A stretch of 64,000 bases of DNA from Coenobita brevimanus (taxonomy: Eukaryota > Arthropoda > Malacostraca > Decapoda > Coenobitidae). The stretch's first letter is position 1, and every line of letters starts with the position of its first letter. The notes under the pieces are model-generated. The model did not search any database and had not been told where the DNA came from. It worked only from the letters and a program-made list of their open reading frames with translations. The stretch is taken from positions 16,857,109 to 16,921,108 of the forward strand of contig CM064670.1 in assembly GCA_032717465.1 (NCBI GenBank), written 5' to 3'. Shown piece after piece: positions 12,002-24,451 of this stretch. Position numbers and translations under genes: made by a program.

Positions 12002-13540
12002 ATGAAGAAAGTTAAATTGGGGAAAGCCCCAGGAATTGATGGAGTGTGTGGTGAAATGCTGAAGCGTGGGGGAGAGATAATAGTAGAATGGATGTGGAAG
12101 ATGTGCAGATTGGCCTCGGAGGAAGGTTGAGTCCCGGAGGATTGGAAGTCAGGTATAATTATTCCCTTGTACAAAGGAAAAGAGGAAAAAGAAGTGTGTG
12201 GTAATCATAGGGGCATTTGTCTTCTTAGTATAATAGGAAAAGTGTATGGTAGGATACTTATTGACAGAGTTAGAGAAAGAACAGAGAAATTAGTTGGAGA
12301 AGAACAGGGAGGCTTTAGGAAGGGGAAGAGGTTCTGTAGATCAGATATTCATTCTTAAATCATTAGTGGAAAAGTTTCTAGAGAAGGGAAAGAAGTTGTA
12401 TGATGCTTTCATGGATTTGGAGAAAGCATATGACAGGGTGGATAGACAAGGATTGTGGAAAGTGTTAAGAATATATGGAGTAGATGTGAAGTTGTTGAAT
12501 GCTGTGAAGAGTATGTATGATGGTGCGAAGGCTGCAGTGTGTGTGGATGGTGAACTAAGTGAATTTTCTCTTTGAAAGTTGGGTTGAAACAGGGATGTGT
12601 CATGTCTCCATGGTTGTTCAATCTGTACATGGGTGGGAGTAATAAAAGAGGTACAAAGGTAGGGTAGTGGATGTTGGAGTGTCCTCTGGTGAGAGAGGAT
12701 AGTGTTTGGAAACTCCCTGTACTGTTGTTTGCAGATGATACTGTGTTGTTAAGTGAAGACGAAGGGGAGCTGCAAGGCTTGGTGGATGAGTTTGGGAGAG
12801 TGTGTAAGAAACGGAATCTAAAGGTGAATGTAGGGAAGAGTAAAGTGATGGTCTTTGAGAGAGGTGAAGTCAGTGAATGTACAGCGAGGTTGGATGGTGA
12901 GGAATTGGAAAATGTGAGTACGTTTAAGTACTTGGGTAGTGTGATGAGTAAGGATGGAGGTTTGGAGGGTGAAGTGCTTGAAAGGGTACAGCAGGGAAGA
13001 AAGATTGCTGGTTCTTTGAAAGCAGTGATAAGAAACAGGGAAGTGAGCATGGAAGTGAAAAAGTTGCTACATGACAGTATTGTGATACCAACTCTAACGT
13101 ATTGAAGTGAAGCTTGGGCGTTGTTGGAAGGACACAAGTCAAGAGTGAGAGCAGTGGAAATGAGTTATTTAAGAGGAGCCTATGGAGTCACATGGAGAGA
13201 CAGGCTGACGAATGAGGATATAAAGGAGCGTTGTGGTGTTGATGTGGATGTGATAGGAAGCGTTATGAGGAACACACTGAGGTGGTTTGGCCATGTGGAG
13301 AGGATGGAGGGTGAAAGACTGACGAAGAGAGTGTTTGTGAGTGAGGTGGCGGGGGGACGAGGGCGGGGGCGGCCGAGGATGTGATGGAGGGATGGGGTGG
13401 AGAGGTATATGAGAGAGGGGTGTGTGAGTTGGGAGCAGGGCAGTGAAATGGCGGGGGACAGGGCGACTTGGAGGCGATTTGTTTGTGGCCACCCCAAACG
13501 GGATTGAGGCGTCTGGCAATAGATAGATAGATAGATAGAT
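11170..13540 (+). mobile_element. RTE family A non-LTR retrotransposon, 5'-truncated, decayed
   Basis: It starts inside the endonuclease (MDARVYRGWGSGLSDHYLVV, 11215-11275), continues through a charged linker to about 11980, then the RT (VKLGKAPGIDGVCGEML near 12010; MDLEKAYDRVDRQGLWKV near 12410; KQGCVMSPWLFN near 12585; LLFADDTVLLSEDEGE near 12720). The C-terminal part follows, with FKYLGSVMSKDGG, RWFGHVERMEGER and GRGRGRPRM to 13380. Frameshifts lie near 11960, 12340, 12575 and 12660, with stops near 12130, 13105 and 13385. The element ends with the family's conserved 3' block and a (GATA)n tail at 13521-13540. The same upstream truncation point appears in both inverted-repeat arms. Confidence 0.88.
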
Positions 13541-14700
13541 GTAAGGTTTTCCAGATACCAGTTTATAGTAAGGGTGATCAGTCCAAAGGGATGTTGACTA
13601 CTTGCTAGTCGTTGGTAAGGTCCCTCCAACAATAAGAATATAGTGGCATGGGCAATTGTCATGATTTTTCCCATGTCCGAAATCATATAAGAGGACTCCT
13701 CTTCATGTACGGTACCTGATTTTTTTGTTCATGTTGCCTGTATATATTCACCGACTTCTTGTTAGAACAGTGCTCATAACTGGAGGGCACCCAACGGGCT
13801 TACTCACCACATTGTAGGGCACCAGACTGAGAGGGAACATGACAGCACAACAAGCCTAACTACCCTTGAAGCCCGGGATGCTGTAGGAAGGCTGATGCAG
13901 AGAATCTACACTGCAGTAGGTGACAGATGAACAATACACGACAGGCAGTCCAGGACGACGAGCCGAAGATGACTCGTCGATGAGGGGATCGAGCACTGAT
14001 GCCACCTAGAGTGCATGCACATAAGTGGGCTACTGTTTTATTTCAATGAAGGTTGAAAAAAGGCTCGGGGGTAACTGAAGACAGAAGAGTCCTAGAGGTG
14101 AAGAAGCAGGAGAGTTGGAACATACAGAGTAGAAATGTGGGAAAGAAAACAGAAAAAAAAGTCCACGCTAGAGGGACAGTAGAGAAAAAATCCACACTAC
14201 AAGAGAGACAGCACCTAATGGGAGACACCGCTGGGTGCTATATTCCCAATGGACACATAAATCAGCAAGCATTAATGTCGGATAGTCTTTTTTGTCATTT
14301 GGTCAAGTCTGGGGTAAAGACAGGCGGAAGAAGTAAACTGTTATCCAAGAGTCTTCCATACCGGTAGTTAGTTCTACGTGCAGCCCATATTGAATGCTTT
14401 CCTGGGATGTGGCCAGTGCTAGAAGGTCTTCTTACCAATGAAGAAGTGAATCTTCACAGGGAAACTGCCATTCATGTGTGTCCTGTCCCGTATGGTTACC
14501 GCTGTATTTGCTGTTGTCTGATGTGGATGAGTTGCCCACTATGTTGTAGTCTGGCATGCCAGAACTGTTTAGAAAGGAGCTCGAAATTCCTCAAGTGAAG
14601 TACAACTGGTTTAGTTTGTAATGACTTGTCTGTATTTTAGAGAAGAAAGAGGTTTGGAGGAATGCCCGGGAGACTCGTGGAATGCAGGTGGTGGCATGTG
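13541..14700. other. Unrecognised single-copy-like DNA
   Basis: No gene, RNA or mobile element recognised. Frames at 14053-14367 (104 aa, Lys-rich) and 14407-14598 (63 aa, Cys-rich) have no family signature and no clear splice context. They are treated as chance. Confidence 0.4.
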
Positions 14701-14702
14701 AC

Positions 14703-15012
14703 TATGTATGTGTATCTACTTAGGGTGTATATGTATGTATATATCTCCCTGTCTATGTATATATGAATATATCATATATATGTGCATGTTGCATATGTAT
14801 ATGTGTGCACGCCTGTACGCATATGTATATGTGTGCACGCCTGTACGCATACGCATATCTTTATACATGCGTGCCTATCCTGTACATGCAGTATGTCTAT
14901 GGCTACATCTGCGTGAGTATATACATATATGTATTGATATATACGAATATGCATGTGTTCATATGTGCCTCTGTCTGCATATGTATGTACATACGTGTGT
15001 ATCTATGTACCA
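14703..15012. repeat. Degenerate TA/TG low-complexity tract
   Basis: Alternating ATGTATGTATATATCTCC-like purine/pyrimidine sequence. It includes a near-perfect two-copy 28-bp repeat at about 14791-14848 (each unit contains TGTGTGCACGCCTGTACGC). The Tyr/Ile/Cys-rich frames on both strands are by-products of this composition. About 15013-15349 shows nothing else. Confidence 0.7.
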
Positions 15013-15349
15013 CTTCAGTCATTTCAAAAAATGTAATGATAATTACTGTGACAACTTTGTACCATGATTGTACCATTGTATGTCTTTGTTCATTATTGTG
15101 CTTGTAATGATAATTACTTCCTTACCTTCTATGCCCTATGATACCGATTTTGTTTCCTCATGCACCCCTCCCGTCTTGGCCTTCATGAACATTGTTCCCA
15201 AGAGTGTTGGGGCTTGTACTGAATGGTACCATAAATAAAGAACCTAAATATAAATAAAAAAGGCATGCCCTAGTCCTACTATGTAGTTGTGCTTCATTTT
15301 CTCGGACCTTGGGATGCGTGCTAGTATCTATGACATCCAATAGTTACAT

Positions 15350-15390
15350 TATCATCATCCTCATCATCATCATCATCATCATCATCATCC
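15350..15390. repeat. (ATC)n microsatellite
   Basis: About twelve ATC/CAT units, directly abutting a copy of the hairpin-bearing interspersed repeat. Confidence 0.9.
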
Positions 15391-15600
15391 GGACCTCCTT
15401 TCCCACCCTAGGGCAGGGTGAGGAGTAGCAATGTGGTAGGTGGGGGCGCCCATCATCCACTCACTTAATGTAGAGGTGCCATATGTTCTCTACACTGAGT
15501 GACAAGCCAAATGGTTTCCTGTACCCAGGAAACCATTTACTACGCTGGGTGGTAACCATATAACCAGGGATTCTGGCAGGGTTAAGTGTCCCCCAGATTC
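15391..15600 (+). repeat. Hairpin-bearing interspersed repeat, copy 1
   Basis: It contains GGGGGCGCCCATCATCCACTC, CTACACTGAGTGACAAGCC, then the inverted repeat AAATGGTTTCCTG-TACC-CAGGAAACCATTT (15503-15532), then TACGCTGGGTGGTAACCATAT. The same ordered blocks recur at 24452-24752, 30040-30335, 49075-49290 and 56395-56490. It has no coding potential. In the 24 and 30 kb copies the family is fused to a tRNA-headed SINE; here the SINE part is absent. Confidence 0.75.
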
Positions 15601-15652
15601 CCCTATCCAAAATCACTTACTCATGGGAGTCGTTTCAGAAAGTCACATTATA

Positions 15653-15940
<288 letters not shown>

Positions 15941-15972
15941 TTAATGACTGGCAAACCTACCAGCCTCTTTAA

Positions 15973-16150
15973 CCCATTGGAGCCCCGTGTCCGGAATACT
16001 GGACAGAACTGGGATTTTTCAAGTCTTTATAAAGTAGGGAACCCCCGGGTAGGGACCTATGAGCTTCGAGACTGTGAGCCGATAGGCGGAGGGAGGTACG
16101 CTTGGTACCCACCCAGTGCCATGCCTAGCCCAGCACCCCTGGGATCCAAT

Positions 16151-16153
<3 letters not shown>
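15973..16153. mobile_element. Small TIR element (MITE-like), unit 2
   Basis: A second copy of the preceding element in direct orientation, 181 bp, with the same CCCATTGGA/TCCAATGGG ends and scattered substitutions. Its left flank is TTTAA and its right flank is the next TA array. A 32-bp spacer (15941-15972), ending in TTTAA, separates the two units. Confidence 0.7.

Positions 16154-16201
<48 letters not shown>
16154..16201. repeat. (AT)n microsatellite
   Basis: Twenty-four AT units filling the junction between the second small TIR element and the RTE family C element. Confidence 0.98.
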
Positions 16202-16204
<3 letters not shown>

Positions 16205-19190
16205 GACTGATGTGGGTGAAAGCAAAATTTGACCGTGAGTTGTGGGTGTTTGTGAGTGCATATGGGCCTGGTAGTGAAAGGGATGAAGAAGAGAGGGAGT
16301 CTTTCTGGAATGATGTTGATGAGTGTCTGCAGAGTTTTGGAGCGAATGTGAATGTGGTAATGATGGGAGATCTGAATGCTAGAGTGGGAAATGTAGCAGG
16401 TGAAGGTGTAGTTGGTATGCGTGGTGTGCCTGGAAGAAATGAAAATGGGGAACGAATGATAGCGATGTGTGTTGAGCGAGAGATGGTGATTGGAAATACG
16501 CTGTTTGAGAAGAAAGATATTTATAAGTATACATGGGTGAGACAGGAGGGTGGAAGGGTTGTTGATAGAGCTTTGATGGACTATGTGGTTGTGTCTAGGA
16601 ATGTAATAGGAAGATTGTTGGATGTGAGAGTTCTGAGAGGGGAGGGTGGAGGTATGTCTGACCACTGCCTGGTGGAGGGAAAGTTAAGAGTAGGTAAGAG
16701 ATGGGTGAGAGCTAGGAGGGTTAGGTGTGGCAGGGAGGTTTTGAAAGTGAGTGAGTTGGATAAAACAGAGAAAAAGATAGAGTATCAGGAGAAATTGAAA
16801 CATGAGTGGAACACTGAAAGATCAGGAAAATGGCAGTGTGGAGGAGGAATGGCAGTTGTTTAAGAGTGCTGTGGTGGGGCATGCAGAAGAGGTGTGTGGT
16901 GTGAGACGTGTGGGTGGTGGTGTAAGAAAAGGAAGTGAATGGTGGTGCGAGGAAGTAAGTATGGCTGTGGCTGAGAAGAGACGTGCGTATGAAGTGTGGA
17001 TGCAGAGGAAGGATGAGATGTCATATGAAAGGTATAAGGAAAAGAGGAATAGGGCGAGAAGGGCTGTGCGTGATGCTAAAGTGGCAGCAGATGAGAGGTG
17101 GAGTAGGTGGCTTACAGAGAATTTTCAACAGAATAAGAAAATGTTTTGGAAGGAAGTGAAAAGGGTGCGAAAGGGAGAGTCTGGGAAGGAAGGACGAGTA
17201 AAAGCAGAGGATGGAAGGATGTTAATTGAGATAGATGCAGTAAGGAAGAGATGGGCGGAGTATTTTGAAAGATTGTTAAATGTAGAGGAGGAAAAGGTGG
17301 CTGAGATTGTGGCAGATGGAAGGGTGCAAGGAATAAATGTGTTGGGAGAGTTGAATGATTCTTTGATCACGAAGGAGGAAGTGGAGAAGGCAGTAAAGGA
17401 GATGGAAACAGGGAAAGCTGCAGGTATGGATGGGTGTGCTGTGGAATGCCTGAAAGGTGGTGGAGTGACCATTGTTGACTGGTTAGTAAGATTGTTGAAT
17501 GTGAAAGGTATGGTGCCAGTTGACTGGGCAAGTGCTTGTGTGGTCCCGTTGTATAAAGGCAAGGGTGATAAGTATGAATGTACTAGCTTTAGGGGTATAA
17601 GTCTGTTGAGTGTTGTAGGTAAGGTTTATGGTAGAGTGTTAATTATGAGAGTTAGAGAGGGTACAGAGGGAGTGATTGGTGAAGAGCAGTGTGGCTTTAG
17701 GAGAGGGAGGGGATGCGTGGATCAGGTGTTTGCTGTGAGACAAGTGTGTGAAAAGTATTTAGCGAAAGGCAAGGATGTGTTTTGGGCATTCATGGATTTA
17801 GAGAAAGCGTATGATAGAACTGATAGGGAGGCTTTGTGGACTGTTTTAGGATTGTATGGACTTGATGGTAGGTTACTAAAAGGGGTGAAAAGTTTTTATG
17901 TAAACAGTAGAGCGTGTGTAAGAGTGGGAAATGCTGTGAGTGACTGGTTTCCTGTGAGAGTGGGGCTGCGACAGGGATGTGTGATGTCGCCTTGGTTGTT
18001 TAATATTTACATGGATGGTGTTGTAAGGAGATGAATGCAAGAGTTTTAGGTGGAGGTCTGAGTTTGGTGAATGTTGATGGTGGAGAGTGGAATCTGAAGC
18101 AGCTGCTGTTTGCAGATGATACTGCACTGGTGGCTGATTCAGAGGAGAGATTGAGACAGTTGGTAGAGGAGTTTGGAAGGGTGTGTGAAAGGAGGAAATT
18201 GAAAGTAAATGAGAATAAGAGTAAAGTGATGAAGTGTACGAGGTTGGTAGATGGTAGGGGGATGAATATAGCTTTGAATGGCGAGTTGCTTGGGGAGGTA
18301 GAGTGTTTTAAATATCTAGGGTCACATGTTGCTGTGGATGGAAGAATAGATGCAGAAGTGAAGTTTAGAATTAATGAAGTAGGAAAGGTGCTGGGAGGAA
18401 TTAAAAAAGTGTTTAGATGTCGTTCGCTTAGAATGGATGTAAAAAGAAGGTTGTATGAGGGTGTTGTGGCACCGCCTGCATTATATGGGGCTGAAACATG
18501 GAATATGGGTGTAGCAGAGAGGAAAAGTTTGAATGTAATGGAGATGAGGTGTCTGAGGAGTATGTGTGGAGTGACGCGCATGGATCGAGTGCGAAATGAT
18601 GAAGTGCGAAGGAGAACTGCAGTTGTTCGGGAGATGGCTGGTAGAGTTGAGCAGAGGGTGTTGCGATGGTTTGGGCATATGGAGAGAATGGATAATGAGT
18701 GATTGGTGAAAAAGATAACTAGATCTGATTTGAGAGGTGTAAGGCTGAGAGGAAGACCACGAATAGGATGGATGGACAGTGTGAAGAGAGCACTGGATGT
18801 GAGAGGGATGTCTGTTGAGCAAGGAAGAGTGGCTGTGCGTGACAGAAATAAATGAAGAGAAATTGTGAATGAATAAGTGATGACGCAGCCTTGAGGGGAT
18901 ATTCTCCCGCATTTGGTCTGATCAGCTAGTCAGGTCAGGTGTGGGTAATGGGATGGGTCTATTATGATGTGGCAGGGGTAAACCAGCTCTGCTGTCGGGC
19001 CCTGCTGTGGATGTCACTGATTGCATTGCACAGCTGACCCTTGTGCGGTGTGGTGCGGTGAGGATCTGTCCGTTCTTCCCTTGGGGCTAAGATGCGAATG
19101 AATGTGTTTGGATGAGTAAATGGGGAGTGTGTCGTCCTGTCTCGGCTACCTCCCTTTCCTTGGGGGAAGCAGCCTAGGTATATATATATA
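16202..19190 (+). mobile_element. RTE-type non-LTR retrotransposon family C
   Basis: It differs in sequence from families A and B. It is 5'-truncated within the endonuclease exactly at a (TA)n array and ends, after a ~300-bp 3' UTR (18877-19180; motifs GAGGGGATATTCTCCCGC and CCTTTCCTTGGGGGAAGCAG), in (TA)n at 19179-19196. It lies just upstream of the first recognised SMYD exon, in the same orientation. Confidence 0.88.
16210..18876 (+). pseudogene. Endonuclease-reverse transcriptase of RTE family C, frameshifted
   Basis: Endonuclease motifs: VSAYGPGSERDEEERESFW, MMGDLNARVGN and MSDHCLVEGKL. RT motifs: GKAAGMDGCAVECLKGGG, FRGISLLSVVGKVYGRVL, EEQCGFRRGRGCVDQVF, MDLEKAYDRTDREALW, RQGCVMSPWLFNIYMDG and LLFADDTALVADSEE. 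The C-terminus carries RWFGHMERMDNE and GRPRIGWMDSVKRALD. The reading frame shifts near 16810 and near 18030. Later stops are TGA at 18700-18702 (where Arg is expected) and TGA at 18853-18855 (where Trp is expected before REIVNE). Both can be explained by C-to-T or G-to-A transitions. The EN N-terminus is missing. As it stands it cannot make a functional protein. Confidence 0.87.
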
Positions 19191-19213
19191 TATATAATTA
19201 TATGTACACGTAC

Positions 19214-19253
<40 letters not shown>
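19214..19253. repeat. (TG)n microsatellite
   Basis: About twenty TG units just downstream of the RTE-C tail. Confidence 0.97.
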
Positions 19254-19255
<2 letters not shown>

Positions 19256-19503
19256 TTCATATATCACACCTTTAATGATTCTTTACTTTAGGGCTTTGAC
19301 GCCTTGGATATTGGTACTGTTTTTTGTCAAGAGTTGTGAATACTATCTAAATTGAGGCGGGTCTTCTGTAAATGAAACAGATACTAAATGAGAGAGATTA
19401 AGCTACTTAGTCACTGTGAGAGAAGGACTTCTATATAAGCAGAACATTTAGAACACAAATTGTAACAAGTAACTCATCCAAAGCTTCATGAATATTATTC
19501 TAG

Positions 19504-19625
19504 GTGAACTGCTGGGTGTGGAGAAGAGCTTTATCGCCCTCTTGAAGACGGAACACAGGACGAGTTACTGTGCGGTGTGCATCAAGAGATGCCCTGCACC
19601 TCTGCCCTGTCCCAACTGTATTTTG
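19504..19625 (+). CDS. SMYD4: SMYD4-like SET/MYND protein, internal exon (MYND first half)
   Basis: The translation GELLGVEKSFIALLKTEHRT matches the start of the split SET domain in SMYD proteins, and SYCAVCIKRCPAPLPCPNCI matches the first two CxxC pairs of the MYND zinc finger. The donor GTAAGT at 19626 follows TTG at a codon boundary. The acceptor is TTATTCTAG ending at 19503, with a weak pyrimidine tract, leaving one codon base to come from an earlier exon. An ATG at 19488 is in frame but lies before the acceptor, so I do not treat it as the start. SMYD proteins are lysine methyltransferases or methyl-binding regulators; SMYD4 normally has an N-terminal TPR region, which must lie in exons not recognised here. 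Call from motif spacing and residues only. Confidence 0.72.
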
Positions 19626-20384
19626 GTAAGTGACTATCTTATTGTAATCACATATTTAAGTGAGTTTAGGCTGAGAATTCGAAAAAGTAACTCATTGTTT
19701 CCGAAAATAGTTAAGAGAGTAATTCAGCATGAAAATCTTTCCATAGTCTCCACCAGCATCTATGTCACAGCTCGTGAAGGTAGTACTGAAGAAACACATT
19801 GCCAGCCACTGAGGCATCCCCTCTCTCCACTCTGAGGGGCATTCAACCCAGTCCCTCTGAGACCACTAATGCTGCCCCAGGAGTGTCCCAACACCGTCTG
19901 AGGAAGAAATACAGTAACACCTTTTCATCACCAGTGCTCATCTCCAGACCCTCTCCGAGCTTCTAATGCACCTTCTTGTGTTATTACGTCATTATTGCCA
20001 GCGAGGGATATGTTGACCGACATCATATTAACTGACGGTGAGTTGAGCAGTCTGCAGCAAATATGCCTACAAGCCACTTTTTTCGAGAGTCAAATCAACT
20101 CTGGAATGCTGCATACCAACTCTCAGGTCAAGTCGTGAGTCAATTTCGTAGATCCCTAAGTCAAGTCGTGCTGTCGCCGGAACAGTATGTGTTTATACTG
20201 TGACAACCAGTGATGTGGGCCTGTCACTGAAGCCATAATTATAGATTTCATGGGTCATTCTCGCTCTGTCCCAGTGTATTAAGTCAGTCCACTTTTCTCT
20301 TTGTACGCGAAGTTAAAGGTTAGAGTATCTGAAATACATACATTATATACAGTTTACACCGCTGGGTGGTAACCTTATAACTAA
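19626..20384 (+). other. Start of SMYD intron 1, no element recognised
   Basis: Begins with the donor GTAAGT. About 20350-20375 contains GCTGGGTGGTAACC, a fragment of the hairpin-bearing repeat family. Nothing else was recognised. Confidence 0.5.
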
Positions 20385-23300
20385 TCAACACGTGTTCCCT
20401 GCGTGGCAACAAATGGGTTGGCGGAGGATTAGTGCCGCTCCCTGGAAAACAACTAACTAAAAATATGAACAAAAAGCTTCGGACCAGGACTGACCAACAG
20501 GTCACGGCTAAGAACCCAGCAAAAGACATGGTACGGATTATGACATGGAATGTAAGGGGCACAAATGATGAGGTGAAAGAGAGAGATTGTCCTGGTGCTT
20601 CAGGGTGCAAAAGTGGATGTGTGTGGATTAACTGAATCTAAAGGAAAGGTAAGAGTGTGAGAGAATGGGAGTATGGATGGGGTATATGCGCGGGAGACGG
20701 TGAGAATGAGAGGACAAAATGAGGAGTGTGTATTGTTAGGTGCAAGAGATGAAGGAGGATATACCGTAAGAGAGTATGGATCAGTTGGATCAAGAATTGT
20801 ATGGGTAAGATTGGAAGTTGGACTACGAATCTGGGCAACTGTGTGTGTGTATGCGCCAATGCAAGATCGTACAAGCAGAGAATTCTGGACAAATCTGGAA
20901 GTGTGCATGGAAAAGTTTGAAAGGAATGAGAGAGAGTTTGTGATTGGATATGTGAATTGAAAAGTTGGGAATGTGAAGATGGATGGAGTAGCTGGTGAGT
21001 GGGGTGTGCCCGCAGAAGTGGATGAGAATGGAAGTGTTCTGTTGGACATTTGTGCTGGGAGGGGGTTGGTGATAGCCAGTACCCTCGTCGGACACAAAAT
21101 GATCCACAGTTATAAGTGGCGAGTGATGAGAAGGATGGGTGGTGAACTGAGTGAATGGAAGGCAACGATTGAATATGTGTGTGGATGATAGAATGAGAAG
21201 GTGTGTAATAGATGCAAGAATTAATAGAGGTTGGGGGAGTGGACTTTCTGACCACCACTTGGTGGTGGTGAAAGTCAAGGTTGAAATGAAGTGGAGGAAT
21301 AGAAGAAGGAAAGGACAGGAGGAAGTAGTTCTTACAAGGAGAGTGGAAAGGTTACAAGAGAATGTAAAAAAAGACAGAATATAAGAGAGAAGTGGAGGAG
21401 CGATTGGGTAAATATGATTTGGAGCAGATGGGGGACATGGAAAGTGTGTGCAAGATATTCACAGAAGAAATGTGTGCAACATATGAGGTGGTGTGAGGGG
21501 TGAAGAAAAGATGAAAGGGGGTTCAAGAAACTGCATGGTGGAATGAAGAGGTGAGACAGGCTGTGGCACAAAAGAGTAAAGCATATAGTGAGTGGATGAG
21601 AAACAGGGGCGTGGAGGAAGTTGTGAGACAGAAGAGAGATTTGTATGTAGAGAGGAAGATAGAGGTTAAAAGATTAGTAAGATAGTAAGAAGAAAGTGGA
21701 TGAGGAATTTGGAAGGATTTTGAGTGTAAAGTGGAGGGAATGTAAGAAAATGTTCTGGAAAGAGGTAAAGAGAGTCAGACAGGGTGTTAAAGTAGTTGGG
21801 CAGTGAAAGATAGAAATAGTAGATTACTAGTGGAGATGGGAGAAAACGTGAGCAGATGGAGTGAACACTTTAAGGAATTGTTGAACATAGAGAATGAAAG
21901 TAATGCGAGTATAAGTAGCTGGGGAATGGCTGGGAGAAGGAGGGATGTGAGAAGAGAGGAAGAAATCAGTAGGATGGAAGTTGTGTAAGCAATGAAGAAA
22001 GTCAAAATGAGGAAAACCCAGAAATTCATGGACTGTATGATGAAATGCCGAAGCATGGGAGAAAGATAGTAGTAGAATGGATGTGGAAGATGTGCAGATT
22101 GGCAAGCAAGGAAGGTAAAGCCCCGGAGGATTGGAAGTGAGGTATAATTATTCCCCTGTACAAAGGAAATGGAGAAAAAGAAGTGTGTGGTAATGACAGA
22201 GGTAGCTGTCTAGTGTAATACGAAGAGTATATGGTAGGATACTTATTGACAGAGTTAGGAAAATAACAGAGGAATTAGTTGGAGAAGAGCAAGGAGGTTT
22301 TAGGAAGGGAAGACGTTGCGTAGATCAGATATTCATTCTTCGGTCTTCAGTGGAAAAATTTTCTAGAGAAGGGAAAGAAGTTGTATGCGGCCTTCATGGA
22401 TATGGAGAAAGCATATGACAGAGTGGATAGACAAGGATTGTGGAAAGTATTAAGGATATATGGAGTAAATGGGAAGTTGAATGCCGTGAAGAGTTTGTAT
22501 GAGGGTGCTAATGCCGCAGTGCGTGTGGACAGTGAACTGAGTGAATTTTTTTGTTTGATGGTTGGATTGAAACAAGAATGTGTCATGTCTCCATGGTTGT
22601 TCAGTCTGTATATGGATGGGGTTATAAAAGAGATACAAGGTACCTCAGTGGATGTTAGAGCGGCTCTAGTGAGAGAGGGCAGCGTTTGGAAACTCCCTGT
22701 ACTGTTGTTTGCAAATGATACTGTGTTGTTATGTGAAGACGAAGGGGAACTGCAAGGCTTGGTGAATGAGTTAGGAATAGTGTGTACGAAATGGAATCTA
22801 ACGGTGAATGTAGGGAAGAGTAAAGTTATGGTCTTCAAGAGAAGTAAAGTCACTGAATGTAAAGTGAGGTTGGATGAGGAGGAAATGGAAACTGTGAGTG
22901 CGTTGAAGTACTTGGGTAGTGATGAGTTAGGATGGAAGTTTAGAGGGTGAAGTGCTTGAAAGGATACAACGAGGAAGAAAGGTTGCTGGTTCCTTAAAAG
23001 CAGTGATAAGAAACAGGGAAGTGAGCATGGAAGTGAGAAAGTTACTACATGTCAGTATTGTGATACTAACTCTAACGTATGGAAGTGAAGCTTGGACCTT
23101 GTTGAAGGGATAAGTCAAGAGTGAGAGAAGTGGAAATGAGTTATTTGAGAGAAACATGTGGAGTCACATGGAGAGACAGTTTGACAAATGAGGAAGTGAA
23201 GGAGTGTTGAGGTGTTGATGTGGATGTGATAGGAAGTGTTAGGAGAAACACAATGAGGTGGTTTGGCCATGTGGGGAGATGAAGAACGAGAGACTGATGA

Positions 23301-23509
23301 GGAGAGTGTATGTGAATGAGGTGGAAGGGGGAGAGTGGGAGGGGAGGCTAAGGATGAGGTGGAAGGATGGAATGGAGAAGTATATGGGAGAGGGGTGTGT
23401 GAGTTGGGAGTATGGCAGTAAAATGGCAGGGGACAGGGAGACATGCAGGCGATTTGTTTGTGGCCACCCCTTATGGGCTTAAGGCGTCTGGCAATATATA
23501 GATAGATGT
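20385..23509 (+). mobile_element. RTE family A, near full length, heavily decayed
   Basis: It carries the family's 5' region (GGGTTGGCGGAGGATTAGTGCC; compare the minus copy near 56160), then the endonuclease start TWNVRGTNDEVKER (about 20550-20590), IVWVRLEVGLRIWATVCVYA, SHKMIHSYKW-like residues and SGLSDHHLVVVKV (21237-21275). The linker and RT follow: MDMEKAYDRVDRQGLWKVL (22395-22450), KQECVMSPWLFSLYMDGV and LLFANDTVLLCEDEGE (about 22705), where the first Asp of the catalytic FADD is Asn. Many stops and frameshifts occur, for example at 20630, 20960, 21190, 21385 and 21690. It ends in the family 3' block and ATAGATAGATG at 23509. It lies in intron 1, same orientation as the host gene. Confidence 0.87.
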
Positions 23510-23519
23510 ACAGTTTACC

Positions 23520-23522
<3 letters not shown>

Positions 23523-23582
<60 letters not shown>
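23523..23582. repeat. (AT)n microsatellite
   Basis: Sixty bases of AT, 13 bp after the RTE-A tail. The following 23583-24128 shows no recognised feature. Confidence 0.98.
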
Positions 23583-23585
<3 letters not shown>

Positions 23586-24128
23586 AGACCACTAGCACTA
23601 CTTGGATCAAAATGTAGTTCCACTATCACTTCAGTTATTTCTTTGGAAACATATTCCACTACCGCTACTATATAGTCACTACCGCTGGTTTAAATACAAA
23701 TGGATTAATTTTGATAATATTTCTGCAGTATTCACATGTCGGCACATCGTACTAATGCCTATATTGCCTTCCCAGTTTTGGGTTACGGCTTCCATTTACA
23801 GAAACTCAGGTAACATTAATTGTATATCATTTTCCTTTACAGTAAATACACGGACATAAAAGAATAGGTAAGTCTCTTGATAATTAGTAATAAATTAGTT
23901 TCTTTATTATGAAATCAAAATTTACCAAATTAAATGAACATATTAGGGATGTAACATGCACATCCGCTAAGCACCCGAATGAAAATGAAATTGAGCTTCC
24001 AAATATTCACTGAAATGAACATTAGCATTTTCATCCGCCTCCGCACCTGCTGGACGAGGGTGTTGGGGATGTGTAAAACTGTTAACATTTATCCTTGCCA
24101 CTGAGGAAGGAGAAACCTTGTCAAGTTG

Positions 24129-24129
24129 C

Positions 24130-24168
<39 letters not shown>
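24129..24168. repeat. (TC)n microsatellite
   Basis: About twenty TC units. The Arg-Glu repeat frame on the minus strand is its translation, not a gene. Confidence 0.97.
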
Positions 24169-24172
<4 letters not shown>

Positions 24173-24224
24173 AAAAAAAAAAAAACGGGGATTTAAGAGA
24201 AATTTATTTTGCACTTAATATATT

Positions 24225-24445
24225 TTTTTTTATCCATCCATCATCCAATCTTACGTTGCCCCATGAGGAGCGTAGGAGCCTGGGGCTAGGAAGTTGGTTC
24301 TGACAGTTAAGATGAGAGTGACCAACCTTACTCATCCCTGAGTGGCATTACGTGAGCATTAAACCCCAACCACCCCTTGGATATAAACCTTCACCGGCTC
24401 AATCGGATTGGAGCACCATAATTACCCACTAAACCACCAGGCGCC
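24225..24445 (-). mobile_element. tRNA-headed SINE 1 (minus strand)
   Basis: The minus strand starts GGCGCCTGG. It has an A-box-like TGGTTTAGTGGG (24425-24436, 11 of 12 consensus positions) and a weaker B-box-like GGTTTATATCC (24379-24389, 8 of 11) at tRNA-like spacing. A body follows with GTCACTCTCATCTTAA and CCTACGCTCCTCATGGGG, and the tail is GGATGATGGATGGAT. A second copy is at 29825-30035. Assignment as a Pol III-derived SINE is inferred from box spacing and copy structure. Confidence 0.6.
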
Positions 24446-24451
24446 AAAATT

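Noticed and set aside
14407..14598. Cys-rich 63-codon frame that might be a zinc finger exon
   Set aside because: Cysteine spacing fits no MYND, PHD or ribbon pattern and there is no convincing splice site.
19488..19503. ATG at 19488 as a translation start for the SMYD exon
   Set aside because: It precedes a splice acceptor, the residues MNIIL do not match SMYD proteins, and the family needs upstream exons.
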